Shown: positions 8,501-16,952 of the stretch, piece by piece
Numbering within the stretch: position 1 is the first letter of the stretch
How the letters are laid out: each line of letters begins with the position of its first letter
DNA from: Rodentibacter heidelbergensis
Lineage (GTDB): Bacteria; Pseudomonadota; Gammaproteobacteria; Enterobacterales; Pasteurellaceae
NCBI RefSeq assembly: GCF_002000125.1
Contig: NZ_MLHH01000012.1
Coordinates: 62,001-126,000 of the forward strand
Direction of reading: 5' to 3'
DNA length: 64,000 nucleotides
Notes under the pieces: model-generated
The model's input: the letters and a program-made list of their open reading frames with translations, nothing else
Database searches by the model: none
What the model was told of the DNA's origin: nothing
Program-made: the position numbers and the translations under genes

Positions 8501-9036
8501 TTCAACCATTTGGAGGGCATGGCTTATCCGGTACCGGGCCAAAAGCCGGCGGTGAATTCTATCTCCAACGTTTAACCCGCACACCTCGCTATTACAGCCA
8601 ATTCGGTGATGAACACAGCCTGGCACAAACCAAACCGGTATTAGAAAGTATTACCGGAGAGCATAACAGCCTCGCTTATCTACCTTGTGAAGTGGCGATT
8701 CTCAATGGGGATTTCAGCTCCGCTCAAGCGGCGGCAGATAAATTATTAGCGGCCGGTTTCAGCGTTTTAGTTGAACCAAGCCACCCACTGGCGAAAGCGC
8801 AAAAACCAGGTCTTCGTGTTGATAGCAAACTAGGACATTGCCAAAAAGGCATCTATTTGGCGGCCCTTGAGCCCGCCCGTCGCCTGTGGCTTGCCGAAAA
8901 TAGCCAAGGGATTTTTAAATGTTTTGACTGGCGTACAGAACAGGATATCTTAATGCTCTATAATGAGTTTTCTCGTAGTTATAACACCACAGCTGCGGGA
9001 GGCAATACCTCATTAATGGCTTCAGAAGAACATTAA
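5584..9036 (+). CDS. putA: Bifunctional proline dehydrogenase / L-glutamate-gamma-semialdehyde dehydrogenase
   Basis: A 1150-residue enzyme that oxidises proline to pyrroline-5-carboxylate with FAD and then to glutamate with NAD, passing electrons to the quinone pool. An N-terminal helical arm is followed by the PRODH barrel (roughly residues 80-500) and the aldehyde dehydrogenase domain (about 600-1040), with catalytic C813 in GQRCSALR and E779 in AETGGQN. A C-terminal tail of about 100 residues follows. The start at 5584 has AGAGGTGG before it; the longer frame from 5494 overlaps the CRP site. It lacks the ribbon-helix-helix domain that lets E. coli PutA repress its own genes, so control must come from elsewhere. 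An uptake sequence at 7388 is inside the gene, encoding SAV. putP lies downstream. Confidence 0.93.
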   Translation: MSISLSKTYSPKRRAITKHTRLDEKTAVDRLMATLDFTAEQEKRITDNATTLINKLRHIKQKQYGADALMEEFSLSSEEGVALMCLAEALLRIPDAKTRDELIYEKLKDGNWQSHLGNAKSFFINAASYGLLFGKKISENLTEEQLTHRLNHLFSRFAAPVIRQVMVKSMQVMGKQFVAGVNMPEALKHTQPRYNKGFTFSFDMLGEAAMTASDAERYFNDYLHAIEEVGKNAKGRTIYNGNSVSVKLSAIHPKYHRAKYDRTMNELYPRIKQLFLLAQKYNISVNIDAEESNRLELSLDLVEKLLDEPELKGYKGIGFVVQAYSKRCPYVLDYLIDLAREKQGYLMIRLVKGAYWDSEIKWAQTDGLADFPLYTRKNHTDIAYVACAKKLLAAQDVIYPQFATHNVLTMCTIYEMGQGKEFEFQCLHGMGESLYDNIIGKDNFDRQVRVYAPVGTHETLLAYLVRRLLENGANSSFVHQLVDENIPVSELVQLPWKRYLQSNGEPNKLIRNPLALFHDRRNSAGFDLTNELELEKLEQALNEAQIENATSLTALPHLAQQMPHQVHNPAKLNEVVAEVQFLDITQSQEVFNVASNQHWHSQSAVKKADILRRAADLYEENHGLLMKLAMMEAGKTLPNAIAELREAVDFLRYYANQLEHLAAHHQLGEARGKILCISPWNFPLAIFTGQIAASLAAGNAVIAKPAEQTSLIAYAAIKLMHQAGVPKDTLQLVLGAGDLGAALVQQPFDGVVFTGSTEVAKLIEKRLALADNDPILIAETGGQNVLVVDTSALPEQVAADVLSSAFDSAGQRCSALRILLLQEEIADQYYRMITEAMKELTVGDPRLLETDIGPVIDEEAKQNLRYHQANMRKIARAYTELSIPENGHFVAPSVYLLDNLEQIQREVFGPILHIIRYRKEDLVETLNHINEKGYALTGGCHTRIRKQMNLVEKHLNCGNFYINRNIVGAVVGVQPFGGHGLSGTGPKAGGEFYLQRLTRTPRYYSQFGDEHSLAQTKPVLESITGEHNSLAYLPCEVAILNGDFSSAQAAADKLLAAGFSVLVEPSHPLAKAQKPGLRVDSKLGHCQKGIYLAALEPARRLWLAENSQGIFKCFDWRTEQDILMLYNEFSRSYNTTAAGGNTSLMASEEH

Positions 9037-9046
9037 AAATAAAAAG

Positions 9047-9240
9047 ATAGGAAGGCTGAGGAAATCTTCGCCTCAGCTTCCGACCTATAAACATACACAA
9101 CACAGACAAACCCTTTTTATTCATTCTAAAAAAACAAGGAGGCAATCTTCTTATTCTTGCATGAGGAAATTCATTCCTATATGCAACATTTTTCAATTTA
9201 GCAAGCCTTCCCACCGTCAATGATGCGGGAAAAGAAGGCT
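9047..9240 (+). promoter_or_regulatory. Structured leader between putA and putP
   Basis: The 225-base gap holds two hairpins: GCTGAGG/CCTCAGC extended by GGAA/TTCC (9047-9088), and AGCCTTC/GAAGGCT (9204-9240), which ends 21 bases before the putP start. Between them a 20-codon frame (9161-9223), starting MRKFIPICN and containing two CCT proline codons, ends inside the second hairpin. The AGGAGG upstream of it is too far away (about 18 bases) to be a normal ribosome site. A regulatory role is inference. Confidence 0.4.
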
Positions 9241-9261
9241 GAATATTTAAGGAGTAAAGTT

Positions 9262-10752
9262 ATGCAAATTTACATTACGTTTGGCTTATATTTATTGATT
9301 ATTTTGGGCATTGGGCTATATGCCTATCGTTCCACCCAAAATTTTGACGACTATATTCTCGGTGGTCGTAAAATGGGCAGTTTTGTCACGGCCATGTCTG
9401 CGGGGGCTTCCGATATGTCGGGCTGGCTTTTAATGGGCTTACCCGGGGCGATTTTCCTTTCCGGTCTTTCTGAAGCTTGGATCGCCGTAGGATTGACTGT
9501 CGGCGCTTTTCTGAACTATAAAATCGTGGCAGGTCGTTTGCGCATTTTCACGGAAAAATACAGTAATGCCCTTACCTTACCTGAATTTTTTGCCCAACGC
9601 TTTCCTCGCCAGAAAAAAGCCTTAAAAATTATCTCGTCCTCAATTATTTTATTCTTCTTCACCATTTACTGTGCTTCAGGTGTCGTGGCTGGGGCAAAAC
9701 TCTTCCAAAGTTTATTAGGGCTAGATTATTCCACATCTCTTTGGCTGGGAGCATTAGCCACCATCGCCTACACCTTTATCGGTGGCTATTTGGCGGTGTC
9801 TTGGAGTGATACCATTCAGGCGACCTTAATGATTTTTGCTCTCCTCCTTGCACCGGTCATGGTATTAGTCAATATCAGTTGGGAAGAGATCAATATGGCA
9901 TTAGCCATAAAATCGGAAACCACCCATATTCCTTATAACAACTGGCTCCATAATGTTTCAGGCATTGGTGTCATTTCTGCCCTCGCCTGGGGATTAGGCT
10001 ACTTCGGGCAACCTCATATCTTAGCCCGTTTCATGGCGGCAGATTCGGTTCAAGCACTCAATAAAGCCCGCACTATCGGGATCAGCTGGATGCTACTTTG
10101 TTTAGGTGGCGCAGTCGCTGTAGGTTATTTCGGTTTAGCCTATTTTACCCACCAAGCAATGCCGCTTGACAATGCAGAAGCAGTCTTTATTGAGCTTTCA
10201 AAAGTGATGTTCAATCCATGGATTGTGGGCATTGTGTTATCGGCAATTTTAGCCGCAGTGATGAGTACCCTTTCTGCTCAATTATTAATGTGTTCTGCTG
10301 CGATCACCGAAGATTTCTATAAAGGCTTCTTCCGTAAAAATGCCTCCAGTAAAGAGCTTGTCTGGGTTGGACGTTTAATGGTATTGGTGATTTCCGTTGT
10401 CGCTATTGTGATCGCCCAAGATCCTAACTCAAAAGTGATGGGGTTAGTTTCCTATGCTTGGGCAGGTTTTGGTGCGGCATTCGGGCCGGTTGTCATTCTC
10501 TCACTTTTTAACCGAAATATCAGTTCTAAAGCCGCTTTGTGGGGAATGTTATCCGGAGCGATTACAGTCGTCATCTGGAGCCCATTAATGACATTCTTAG
10601 GTTGGGAAGATTTATCTAAACTCTATGAGATTATCCCCGGTTTCTTAGTCTGTTCATTTATTACGCTCACCTCGTCAATCTTTGCCCCGGTTCACCCTCT
10701 GGTGGCAGAGCAATTTGATGAAGCACTGGCGGAGTTTGAAGCAAGAAAATAG
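9262..10752 (+). CDS. putP: Sodium/proline symporter
   Basis: A 496-residue inner-membrane carrier of the sodium:solute symporter family, importing proline with Na+ to feed PutA. It has about 12-13 hydrophobic helices; the SAGASDMSGWLLMGLPG stretch near residues 47-63 carries the conserved PutP sodium/proline-binding residues. The length is close to the usual 500. The frame opens at 9220, but TTAAGGAG directly before ATG 9262 and the family N-terminus fix the start there. Confidence 0.93.
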   Translation: MQIYITFGLYLLIILGIGLYAYRSTQNFDDYILGGRKMGSFVTAMSAGASDMSGWLLMGLPGAIFLSGLSEAWIAVGLTVGAFLNYKIVAGRLRIFTEKYSNALTLPEFFAQRFPRQKKALKIISSSIILFFFTIYCASGVVAGAKLFQSLLGLDYSTSLWLGALATIAYTFIGGYLAVSWSDTIQATLMIFALLLAPVMVLVNISWEEINMALAIKSETTHIPYNNWLHNVSGIGVISALAWGLGYFGQPHILARFMAADSVQALNKARTIGISWMLLCLGGAVAVGYFGLAYFTHQAMPLDNAEAVFIELSKVMFNPWIVGIVLSAILAAVMSTLSAQLLMCSAAITEDFYKGFFRKNASSKELVWVGRLMVLVISVVAIVIAQDPNSKVMGLVSYAWAGFGAAFGPVVILSLFNRNISSKAALWGMLSGAITVVIWSPLMTFLGWEDLSKLYEIIPGFLVCSFITLTSSIFAPVHPLVAEQFDEALAEFEARK

Positions 10753-10760
10753 CTCAAGAA

Positions 10761-10790
10761 AAAAGTGCGGTGAGTTTTGACCGCACTTTT
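10761..10790. terminator. Inverted uptake-sequence pair, bidirectional terminator
   Basis: AAAAGTGCGGT and ACCGCACTTTT form an 11-bp stem with an 8-base loop between the convergent putP and bioB genes. A/T runs on both sides suit termination in both directions. Confidence 0.85.
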
Positions 10791-10796
10791 CCCTTT

Positions 10797-11810
10797 CTAC
10801 TTCTTCAAAGGTCTGCGGTTTTCTTCTGTTTCCGGTTCAAGATCAAGTTTTGCCATAAGGCGTTGATCACCATCTTCTTCAGGATTATCCGTGACCAATA
10901 ATTTGTCACCATAAAAAATAGAATTGGCGCCTGCCATAAAGCACAGGGCTTGCATTTCTTCGCTCATTCCTTGGCGACCTGCCGACAAACGCACATAACT
11001 TTTTGGCATGGTAATACGGGCAACGGCAATCGTACGCACAAATTCCGTCCAATCAAGATCAAGAGCCTGTTCAAGCGGTGTGCCTTCCACTTTCACCAAT
11101 TGGTTTATCGGCACCGATTCAGGTTGAGGATCTAAATTTGCAAGGCTTGCAATTAATCCCGCCCGTTCTTTGCGTGTTTCATTCATACCGACAATGCCAC
11201 CACAACACACTTTTAACCCCGACTTTCGCACTTTTCCTAGGGTGCTTAATCGATCATCAAAACGGCGTGTTCCAATGACCTGTTGGTAATGTTCCGGAGC
11301 CGTATCAAGATTATGATTGTAATAATCTAATCCTGCTTCTTTAAGCGCTTCTGCCATGCCCTCTTGCAATAGTCCAAAAGTACCGCAAGTTTCCAGCCCC
11401 AGTGCTTTCACCGCTTTAATGATAGCTGTCACTTTTTCCATATCTTTCGGTTTCGGCCCCCGCCATGCTGCCCCCATACAAAAACGAGCCGCACCGCGGG
11501 ATTTTGCAATTTTGGCTTTTTCAACAATTTCCTCAATCTCTAATAATTGTTGGTTTTGCACACCGGTTTGATAGCGGGCTGATTGTGGACAATAACCACA
11601 ATCCTCCGGACACCCGCCGGTTTTTATCGACATTAATGTCGAAAGTTGAATGGCTTGCGGATTAAAATGCTCACGATGAACTTGTGCTGCCCGGTAAATT
11701 AAGTCCAAAAATGGCATGTCAAATAATGCCTCAACCCGACAAACCGACCAATATTCCACACTAGGATGTGGGGTGGGCTGATTTAATTGAATGAATTGCG
11801 TGTTTGTCAT
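10797..11810 (-). CDS. bioB: Biotin synthase
   Basis: A 337-residue radical-SAM enzyme that inserts sulfur into dethiobiotin, the last step of biotin synthesis. The 4Fe-4S/SAM cysteines C67, C71 and C74 lie in [13 protein letters not shown]; the YYNHNLDT and [15 protein letters not shown] stretches are typical of BioB. It starts 8 bases after the thiQ stop in the same direction, so it is probably the last gene of the riboswitch-controlled thiBPQ transcript. I recall the same thi-bioB order in H. influenzae. Confidence 0.95.
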   Translation of the reverse strand: MTNTQFIQLNQPTPHPSVEYWSVCRVEALFDMPFLDLIYRAAQVHREHFNPQAIQLSTLMSIKTGGCPEDCGYCPQSARYQTGVQNQQLLEIEEIVEKAKIAKSRGAARFCMGAAWRGPKPKDMEKVTAIIKAVKALGLETCGTFGLLQEGMAEALKEAGLDYYNHNLDTAPEHYQQVIGTRRFDDRLSTLGKVRKSGLKVCCGGIVGMNETRKERAGLIASLANLDPQPESVPINQLVKVEGTPLEQALDLDWTEFVRTIAVARITMPKSYVRLSAGRQGMSEEMQALCFMAGANSIFYGDKLLVTDNPEEDGDQRLMAKLDLEPETEENRRPLKK

Positions 11811-11818
11811 ACTTTTTC

Positions 11819-12448
11819 CTATATATTTCTTCCTTGGTGAACTCTGATAGTGCGATCAATATGCCCCTCTAACTCTTGGGGTTGATGGGTAACAAGTAGC
11901 ATGGTTAGCTGCTTTTCATCACATAATCTGTCAATCAACTTCAACATTTCCATGCGTAATTGCGGATCAAGGGCGGAGAAAGGTTCATCTAATAATAAAA
12001 TGGGTTTATCACGCAATAAACAACGTGCCAATGCCACACGCTGTTTTTGCCCGCCGGAAAGTGCGGTGGGTTTTCTTGCCAAAAAATCCTGTAAATTCAC
12101 AGCAATCGCTACTTGCTCTACACGGGATTTTTCCTCAGCCGATAAAGATAAATTCGGTTTTAATCCCAATGCAAGATTTTCTTCTACTGTCAAATGGGTA
12201 AATAAATTATTTTCTTGAAATAACATCGAAACCGGTCGCTTATCAGGGGCGCTATGGGTATGATTTTTACCATTTAAATAAATTTCACCACCATTGGCAT
12301 AATCAAAGCCAGCAATAAGATTTAATAATGTGCTTTTACCTGCACCACTTTCGCCGACAATGGCAATTTTTTCCTGCGCATGAATATGTAAATCAAACCT
12401 CATGGGCATGGATTGATAATTAAATATAACCTGTTTTAATTTAATCAT
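11819..12448 (-). CDS. thiQ: Thiamine ABC transporter, ATP-binding protein
   Basis: A 209-residue ATPase energising thiamine/TPP import with ThiP and ThiB. Walker A is GESGAGKST (32-40), the signature is [16 protein letters not shown], and Walker B is PILLLDEP. The gene overlaps the end of thiP by 8 bases, a sign of translational coupling. An uptake sequence lies inside the signature region (near 12060). Confidence 0.94.
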   Translation of the reverse strand: MIKLKQVIFNYQSMPMRFDLHIHAQEKIAIVGESGAGKSTLLNLIAGFDYANGGEIYLNGKNHTHSAPDKRPVSMLFQENNLFTHLTVEENLALGLKPNLSLSAEEKSRVEQVAIAVNLQDFLARKPTALSGGQKQRVALARCLLRDKPILLLDEPFSALDPQLRMEMLKLIDRLCDEKQLTMLLVTHQPQELEGHIDRTIRVHQGRNI

Positions 12449-14048
12449 CTTTCACCTTATTACGTTCAATCAATAAGAAAAGTCCAATGCATAAACTCAG
12501 TAAAATCAATGCGGTAACAGCCGCCTCTTGGCTTCGATATTGTCCGATTTGTTGATAAAGCAAATGCGGTAAAGAAGTAAAATCAGGCCGCCCAAATAAT
12601 GCAATCGCGGTAAAATCCCCAAGGGAAAGTGTCGTTGCTAAAGCAAAAGCATATTTTAGCGGGGCTTTAAGCAAAGGATATTCGATGAGTTTAAAACGTT
12701 GCCAACCTTTTATTCCAAGGGATAAACATAATTTCTCATAATATTGCAGTGTGTGTGTCATAGGGATATTTAAAATACGCATCACAAAGGGCATTGCACT
12801 CAGTGCATTACATAACACGACCATCCCAAATAAATGTAGCGGTGTCAAATCCGTATTTTGTAAAAATAAAAATAACCCTACGGTGAGAATTAAGGTCGGA
12901 ATGGCGAGTATCATCATTCCTCCGGTTTGAATGAGTGTGGCAAGCATAGGAAAATGAAGCCACTGGAGTTGGCGGGAAAGCAAAAGTAAGAAGAAAGAAA
13001 AAACGATGGCAAATACTCCGGAGGTGGGTGCCATAGAAAGGGAATAAACCAACGCTTTCCATAATTGCGGATCTTGCCAAACACTTAGCCATTCAGAGGC
13101 GGTTAGCCCCTCCACCACAATATGAATTAAGGGCATAAAAATAAATAAACAAACGAAAATCAAAATAAAAATATGGAAAATTTTGACCGCACTTGAGGGT
13201 GGCGTAAACCAGATCGTTTGTTGGGTAACCAAGGTTTCTGGTGTTTTAGCGAAAAATTGAGAAAGAGCAAATAAGACAAAACAGCATACAAATTGAATTA
13301 AAGCAAATAACGCCGCTTTGGGTAAATCAAACTCAAAGAAAATCGCTTGGTAAATAGCCACTTCCAACGTGCTATTTTGTGGCCCGCCCCCAAGAGCAAG
13401 CACAATAGCGAAACTGGTGAAACACAACATAAAAATTAACACCAAGGCAGGCAATAGTTGGCTTTTCAAATAAGGGAGTTCAATTAAGCGAAAAAATTGC
13501 CAACCCCGAATATTTAATTGTGCCGCAAGACGATGTTGTTCTGAGGGGATAGCCTGTAATCCTTGCTGCGTCATTCTTGCGGCAAGAGGGATATTAAAAA
13601 AGAGATGCGCAATAAGGATACCTGTTAAACCATAAATGGTAGGGTTCCAATCTATTCCCAACCAATGAATAAAACGACTGAACCAACCTGCCGTGCCATA
13701 AATCCCGAGTAAGCCAAAAATAACAAGTAATGAGGGTAATACAAAGGTTAGAGAAAATAAACGTTGAATAAAAGCTTTCCCGGGAAAGCGTTGATAAAAA
13801 AAGGCTCGCCCAAATAACAAGCCGATAAAAAGGGAAAGCACTGCTGATAAAAAAGCCTGCCCGAAACTAAAGGCAATAACCTGATGTAAATAGTCGTCTT
13901 GTTTGAAATCTTCCCATGAATACTCACTGCCGACCGAAAAAATTTCATAAAGAGAGGTGGCATAAAGTAAAACAATAAAAAAAATGACCGCACTTCCGCC
14001 CAAAGCATGATGAAGACGAAAATGCGGATGAGAAAATAGCGACATCAT
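12441..14048 (-). CDS. thiP: Thiamine ABC transporter, permease
   Basis: A 535-residue inner-membrane protein made of two fused MetI-type permease halves, about 12 helices in all. Each half has an EAA-type coupling loop ([16 protein letters not shown] and [16 protein letters not shown]), which contacts ThiQ. The double-permease layout is normal for ThiP and related iron permeases; the genetic context and TPP riboswitch decide for thiamine. Eight bases separate it from thiB. Confidence 0.94.
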   Translation of the reverse strand: MMSLFSHPHFRLHHALGGSAVIFFIVLLYATSLYEIFSVGSEYSWEDFKQDDYLHQVIAFSFGQAFLSAVLSLFIGLLFGRAFFYQRFPGKAFIQRLFSLTFVLPSLLVIFGLLGIYGTAGWFSRFIHWLGIDWNPTIYGLTGILIAHLFFNIPLAARMTQQGLQAIPSEQHRLAAQLNIRGWQFFRLIELPYLKSQLLPALVLIFMLCFTSFAIVLALGGGPQNSTLEVAIYQAIFFEFDLPKAALFALIQFVCCFVLFALSQFFAKTPETLVTQQTIWFTPPSSAVKIFHIFILIFVCLFIFMPLIHIVVEGLTASEWLSVWQDPQLWKALVYSLSMAPTSGVFAIVFSFFLLLLSRQLQWLHFPMLATLIQTGGMMILAIPTLILTVGLFLFLQNTDLTPLHLFGMVVLCNALSAMPFVMRILNIPMTHTLQYYEKLCLSLGIKGWQRFKLIEYPLLKAPLKYAFALATTLSLGDFTAIALFGRPDFTSLPHLLYQQIGQYRSQEAAVTALILLSLCIGLFLLIERNKVKDD

Positions 14049-14056
14049 TTCAAAAA

Positions 14057-15055
14057 CTATTTAGCCAGTGCCTTTTGCCACTGGTTGATCCAAAGTTTTA
14101 GTTGAGCACTACTCACTGCGGAGGTATCCAACACAACCGTATTCAAGGTATGTTGTTTTAAGGCATCAATATGCGTTTCAACCGGGCTATTAATTACCGG
14201 CAACATCACATTATTTTTGGCGATATTCGCTTGTGCTTCAGGTGAAAGTAAATAATCTAAGAAAAGATCCGCACAAGCATGATGACGATTGGCCACTTTC
14301 GCAGCCACTTCCACTTGTAGTACCCCACCTTCGGTGAAATCCGTTGCCATGTAATGATCTTTTTGTTCGGAAAGTAGATGATAAATTGGCGAGGTATTGG
14401 TACTTAACACGAGATCCCCCTCTCCTTTCAAAAATGCGCCATAGGCTTCCGTCCAACCTTTCGTCACTGTGACGGTATGCTCAGAGAGCGTTTGCCAAGC
14501 GTTGGCTATTTCAGCCTGTGGGTAAACCGCATTCATCCAAAGTAATAAACCTCGTCCGATACTGCTGGTGCGAGGGTCTTGATAAAGGATTTTTAGCTCT
14601 TTACGCGCCACTAACTCTTTAAGGCTTTTTGGAGGATGCGTTAACTTATTTTTATCATAAATAAAGGCATATTGGGCGAAATCGAAAGGCAAGAAAGTGC
14701 GGTCATCCCATTGGATAGGTAATGCTAATTTATTAAGATCCACTTGGTGGGGTTCAAATATTGCCAACTTTTTGGCTTCATCAATTTGATGTTGATCTAA
14801 GCCTAATACAATGTCTGCTTTAATTTTTTTCCCATCTAAGCGAACACGGTTAAATAATGTCCCGTTATTATCAAAGGCCACATAATTGAGTTGGCATTGG
14901 GGAAATTGTTTTTCAAAACCCGCTTTTACTTTTGGCCCTGCGCTCCAATCGGCACTGAAAGAGTCATAAGTATAAACCGTTAAGGGTGGTTGGGTTTGAG
15001 CGGAAACATTCGAGGCAATAAAAAGTGCGGTTGAAATGAGGAAAGTTTTTTTCAT
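14057..15055 (-). CDS. thiB: Thiamine-binding periplasmic protein
   Basis: A 332-residue periplasmic solute-binding protein that captures thiamine and its phosphates for ThiPQ. A signal peptide (MKKTFLISTALFIASNVSAQ) is cleaved at about residue 19; its TAL residues are encoded by an uptake sequence (15023-15031). LTVYTYDSFSADWSAG at the mature start is typical of this family. It is the first gene of the operon, behind the TPP riboswitch. Confidence 0.95.
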   Translation of the reverse strand: MKKTFLISTALFIASNVSAQTQPPLTVYTYDSFSADWSAGPKVKAGFEKQFPQCQLNYVAFDNNGTLFNRVRLDGKKIKADIVLGLDQHQIDEAKKLAIFEPHQVDLNKLALPIQWDDRTFLPFDFAQYAFIYDKNKLTHPPKSLKELVARKELKILYQDPRTSSIGRGLLLWMNAVYPQAEIANAWQTLSEHTVTVTKGWTEAYGAFLKGEGDLVLSTNTSPIYHLLSEQKDHYMATDFTEGGVLQVEVAAKVANRHHACADLFLDYLLSPEAQANIAKNNVMLPVINSPVETHIDALKQHTLNTVVLDTSAVSSAQLKLWINQWQKALAK

Positions 15056-15103
15056 TGTGCTGTCCTTATAAAAAATGCGAAACAGCCTAATGAAAAAGAA
15101 TTA

Positions 15104-15178
15104 GTTTCCTACGCCAGCATTATCTGTTTCAGGTTCACGGGTATCTCTCAGCCAATGATAGGCACCCCGACTAATGGG
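15104..15178 (-). promoter_or_regulatory. TPP riboswitch (THI element) of thiBPQ
   Basis: The minus strand carries the THI-box landmarks in order: GGGGTGCC, GGCTGAGAGATACCC, GTGAACCTGA and ATGCTGGCGTAGG. These match the pyrimidine-sensing and pyrophosphate-sensing helices of TPP riboswitches. It ends about 50 bases before the thiB start and should lower thiBPQ expression when TPP is plentiful; whether it acts on translation or termination is not clear. Confidence 0.95.
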
Positions 15179-15259
15179 CGAAAGTCTATATAAACTTGTG
15201 ATAATGTACAAGCACTTTAAATCAAAAATGCCAATCTGATCACAAAATTTAGACAAAAT

Positions 15260-15281
15260 AAAACCCGCACAAGCGGGTTTT
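15260..15281 (-). terminator. Rho-independent terminator of grxD
   Basis: AAAACCCGC/GCGGGTTTT, a 9-bp stem with a 4-base loop. Read on the minus strand it runs into TTTTATTTT, 12 bases past the grxD stop. Confidence 0.88.
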
Positions 15282-15292
15282 AACAAATGGGA

Positions 15293-15619
15293 TTAAGCTT
15301 GATGTTTTGCGGCGACTTCACTTAATAAGGTTTGTAACTCACCAGATTGATACATTTCTAGCATAATATCGCATCCACCGATAAGTTCTCCTTCAACCCA
15401 TAATTGTGGGAAAGTCGGCCAATTTGCATAAGCCGGTAATTCAGCACGGATATCCGGATGTTGAAGGATATCCACATAACCAAAAGGCACTTTACAGTTG
15501 ATTAATGCCTCTGCGGCACGCGCAGAAAAACCACAAGAAGGCAGTTTAGGCGAACCTTTCATATAAATTAAAATTGGGTTCTCGCTAATTTGTTTTTTGA
15601 TTTTATCTAAGGTTTCCAT
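15293..15619 (-). CDS. grxD: Monothiol glutaredoxin (Grx4 type)
   Basis: A 108-residue monothiol glutaredoxin that binds and passes on 2Fe-2S clusters with glutathione. The CGFS site has its cysteine at residue 29, in MKGSPKLPSCGFSARA; WPTFPQLWV and GGCDIMLEM are further family motifs. The frame opens at 15676, but similarity to Grx4 begins at METLDKIKKQ, so ATG 15619 is chosen. Confidence 0.93.
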   Translation of the reverse strand: METLDKIKKQISENPILIYMKGSPKLPSCGFSARAAEALINCKVPFGYVDILQHPDIRAELPAYANWPTFPQLWVEGELIGGCDIMLEMYQSGELQTLLSEVAAKHQA

Positions 15620-15702
15620 AATGTTCCCCATAACAATAGAAAGGCACATTCTAGCATAAGTTCTCAGTATCACCAATGAGAAGCTGAGTTATTATGTCGG
15701 AT

Positions 15703-16500
15703 TTACCAGCTCCCGCCAGCACCACCGCCACCAAATCCGCCACCGCCAAAACCGCCACCCGATGAGCCATCACCGAATCCCCCGCCAAATCCTCCACCAA
15801 AACCGGAGCCGCCTCTACGACGACGGGATAATGTCGATTGACGCACAATGCGATTTAATTGATCACGCTGATTTGGGCTAATGTAAATTTCATCTTTGTG
15901 GAATTGATATTCACCAAACACGACAAAGGCGATAAAGACCAATGCCATAAGGAAAGGAATATATTGGTCAAATTCACTTTCTTCCGTTTGATAAGCGCCA
16001 TATTCCCCTTGGCTTGCAGCAATAATATCATTTAACCCATCGTTAATCCCTTGTGCATACTGACCCTGTTTAAATTGCGGTAAAATGGCATGACGGATAA
16101 CTTGGGATAAAAAAGCATCAGGTAAGACCCCTTCTAATCCCTGCCCGGTGGCAATAAATACCTTACGATCATTTTTGGCAATCAGCATTAATACGCCATT
16201 ATTCAATTGCTTACGTCCAATTCCCCATTTATCGCCTAAAGCAAAGGTGTAATCTGCAATTTCATATTCAGCCGTAGTAGGAATAATAACAACAGCGATT
16301 TGTGAGCTGGTTGCTTTACCATAAGCCACCAATTTATTTTCAAGAACTTGCTGCTGTTGTGGCGAGAGCGTATTGGTGTAATCATTCACATAACGAAAAG
16401 GATTGGGTGTCGGTGGGAACTGTGCGGCAAAAACCAACGATCCCCAAAAAACGAGCCCAAAAACAACCGCACTTTTCAAGTGTTGCAACAGTTTAGCCAT
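15703..16500 (-). CDS. Exported TPM-domain protein with Gly-rich tail
   Basis: A 265-residue protein with a signal peptide (about 1-25), a TPM domain (about 30-150), one membrane helix (IPFLMALVFIAFVVFGEY) and a tail of GGFGGG repeats after an RRRR stretch. TPM proteins are envelope proteins linked to quality control or photosystem repair in other lineages; the activity here is unknown. The uptake sequence at 16466-16474 encodes SAV in the signal peptide. It overlaps the second TPM gene by 8 bases and follows lemA in one operon. Confidence 0.85.
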   Translation of the reverse strand: MAKLLQHLKSAVVFGLVFWGSLVFAAQFPPTPNPFRYVNDYTNTLSPQQQQVLENKLVAYGKATSSQIAVVIIPTTAEYEIADYTFALGDKWGIGRKQLNNGVLMLIAKNDRKVFIATGQGLEGVLPDAFLSQVIRHAILPQFKQGQYAQGINDGLNDIIAASQGEYGAYQTEESEFDQYIPFLMALVFIAFVVFGEYQFHKDEIYISPNQRDQLNRIVRQSTLSRRRRGGSGFGGGFGGGFGDGSSGGGFGGGGFGGGGAGGSW

Positions 16501-16945
16501 GAATGATCACCTCATTAGGTAATTCATTTTTATCATTGGGTTGAATCGGAAAATGGATTCTCAACGTATCGGTAATTCGCTCAATAGCCTCTACAATCCC
16601 TTTTGTATAGGCTTTTTCTTTGAATTGCTCAATCATAAGATCACATTGCTTCTGCCAATAAGCTTCATCAACAAATTGATGTATACCTTTATCACCGATG
16701 ACCGCACAAAGATGATCTTTATATCCAATATAAATCAGCACTGCGTTTTGTGCAGAAGTTTTATCCATTTCAAGTTCGTTAAACACCTGTAAAGCACGTT
16801 CTATAGCAGACATCCCTGCCGAAGATTTCGGCAGTTTTCGTTCAATATAAACTCGCAACTCTGCCGAACTTTCATTTTCAAGGCGGCTAATCGCCGCCTC
16901 TATTTGTTTTTTATCCACAGGAATTCTTGAAAAGAATCTCATCAT
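16493..16945 (-). CDS. Soluble TPM-domain protein
   Basis: A 150-residue TPM-family protein without signal peptide or membrane helix, so probably cytosolic. ESSAELRVYIERKLP and NAVLIYIGYKDHLCAVIGDKG are typical TPM core segments. It sits between lemA (7 bases upstream) and the exported TPM gene (8-base overlap). The pairing of a membrane-anchored and a soluble TPM protein with LemA recurs in many bacteria, but the joint function is not established. Confidence 0.85.
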   Translation of the reverse strand: MMRFFSRIPVDKKQIEAAISRLENESSAELRVYIERKLPKSSAGMSAIERALQVFNELEMDKTSAQNAVLIYIGYKDHLCAVIGDKGIHQFVDEAYWQKQCDLMIEQFKEKAYTKGIVEAIERITDTLRIHFPIQPNDKNELPNEVIIHG

Positions 16946-16952
16946 GGCGACC

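Noticed and set aside
15651-15848. 65-residue ORF antisense-frame in the Gly-rich tail of the TPM protein
   Set aside because: Composition (Val/Ala runs) comes from the GGX repeats read in another frame.
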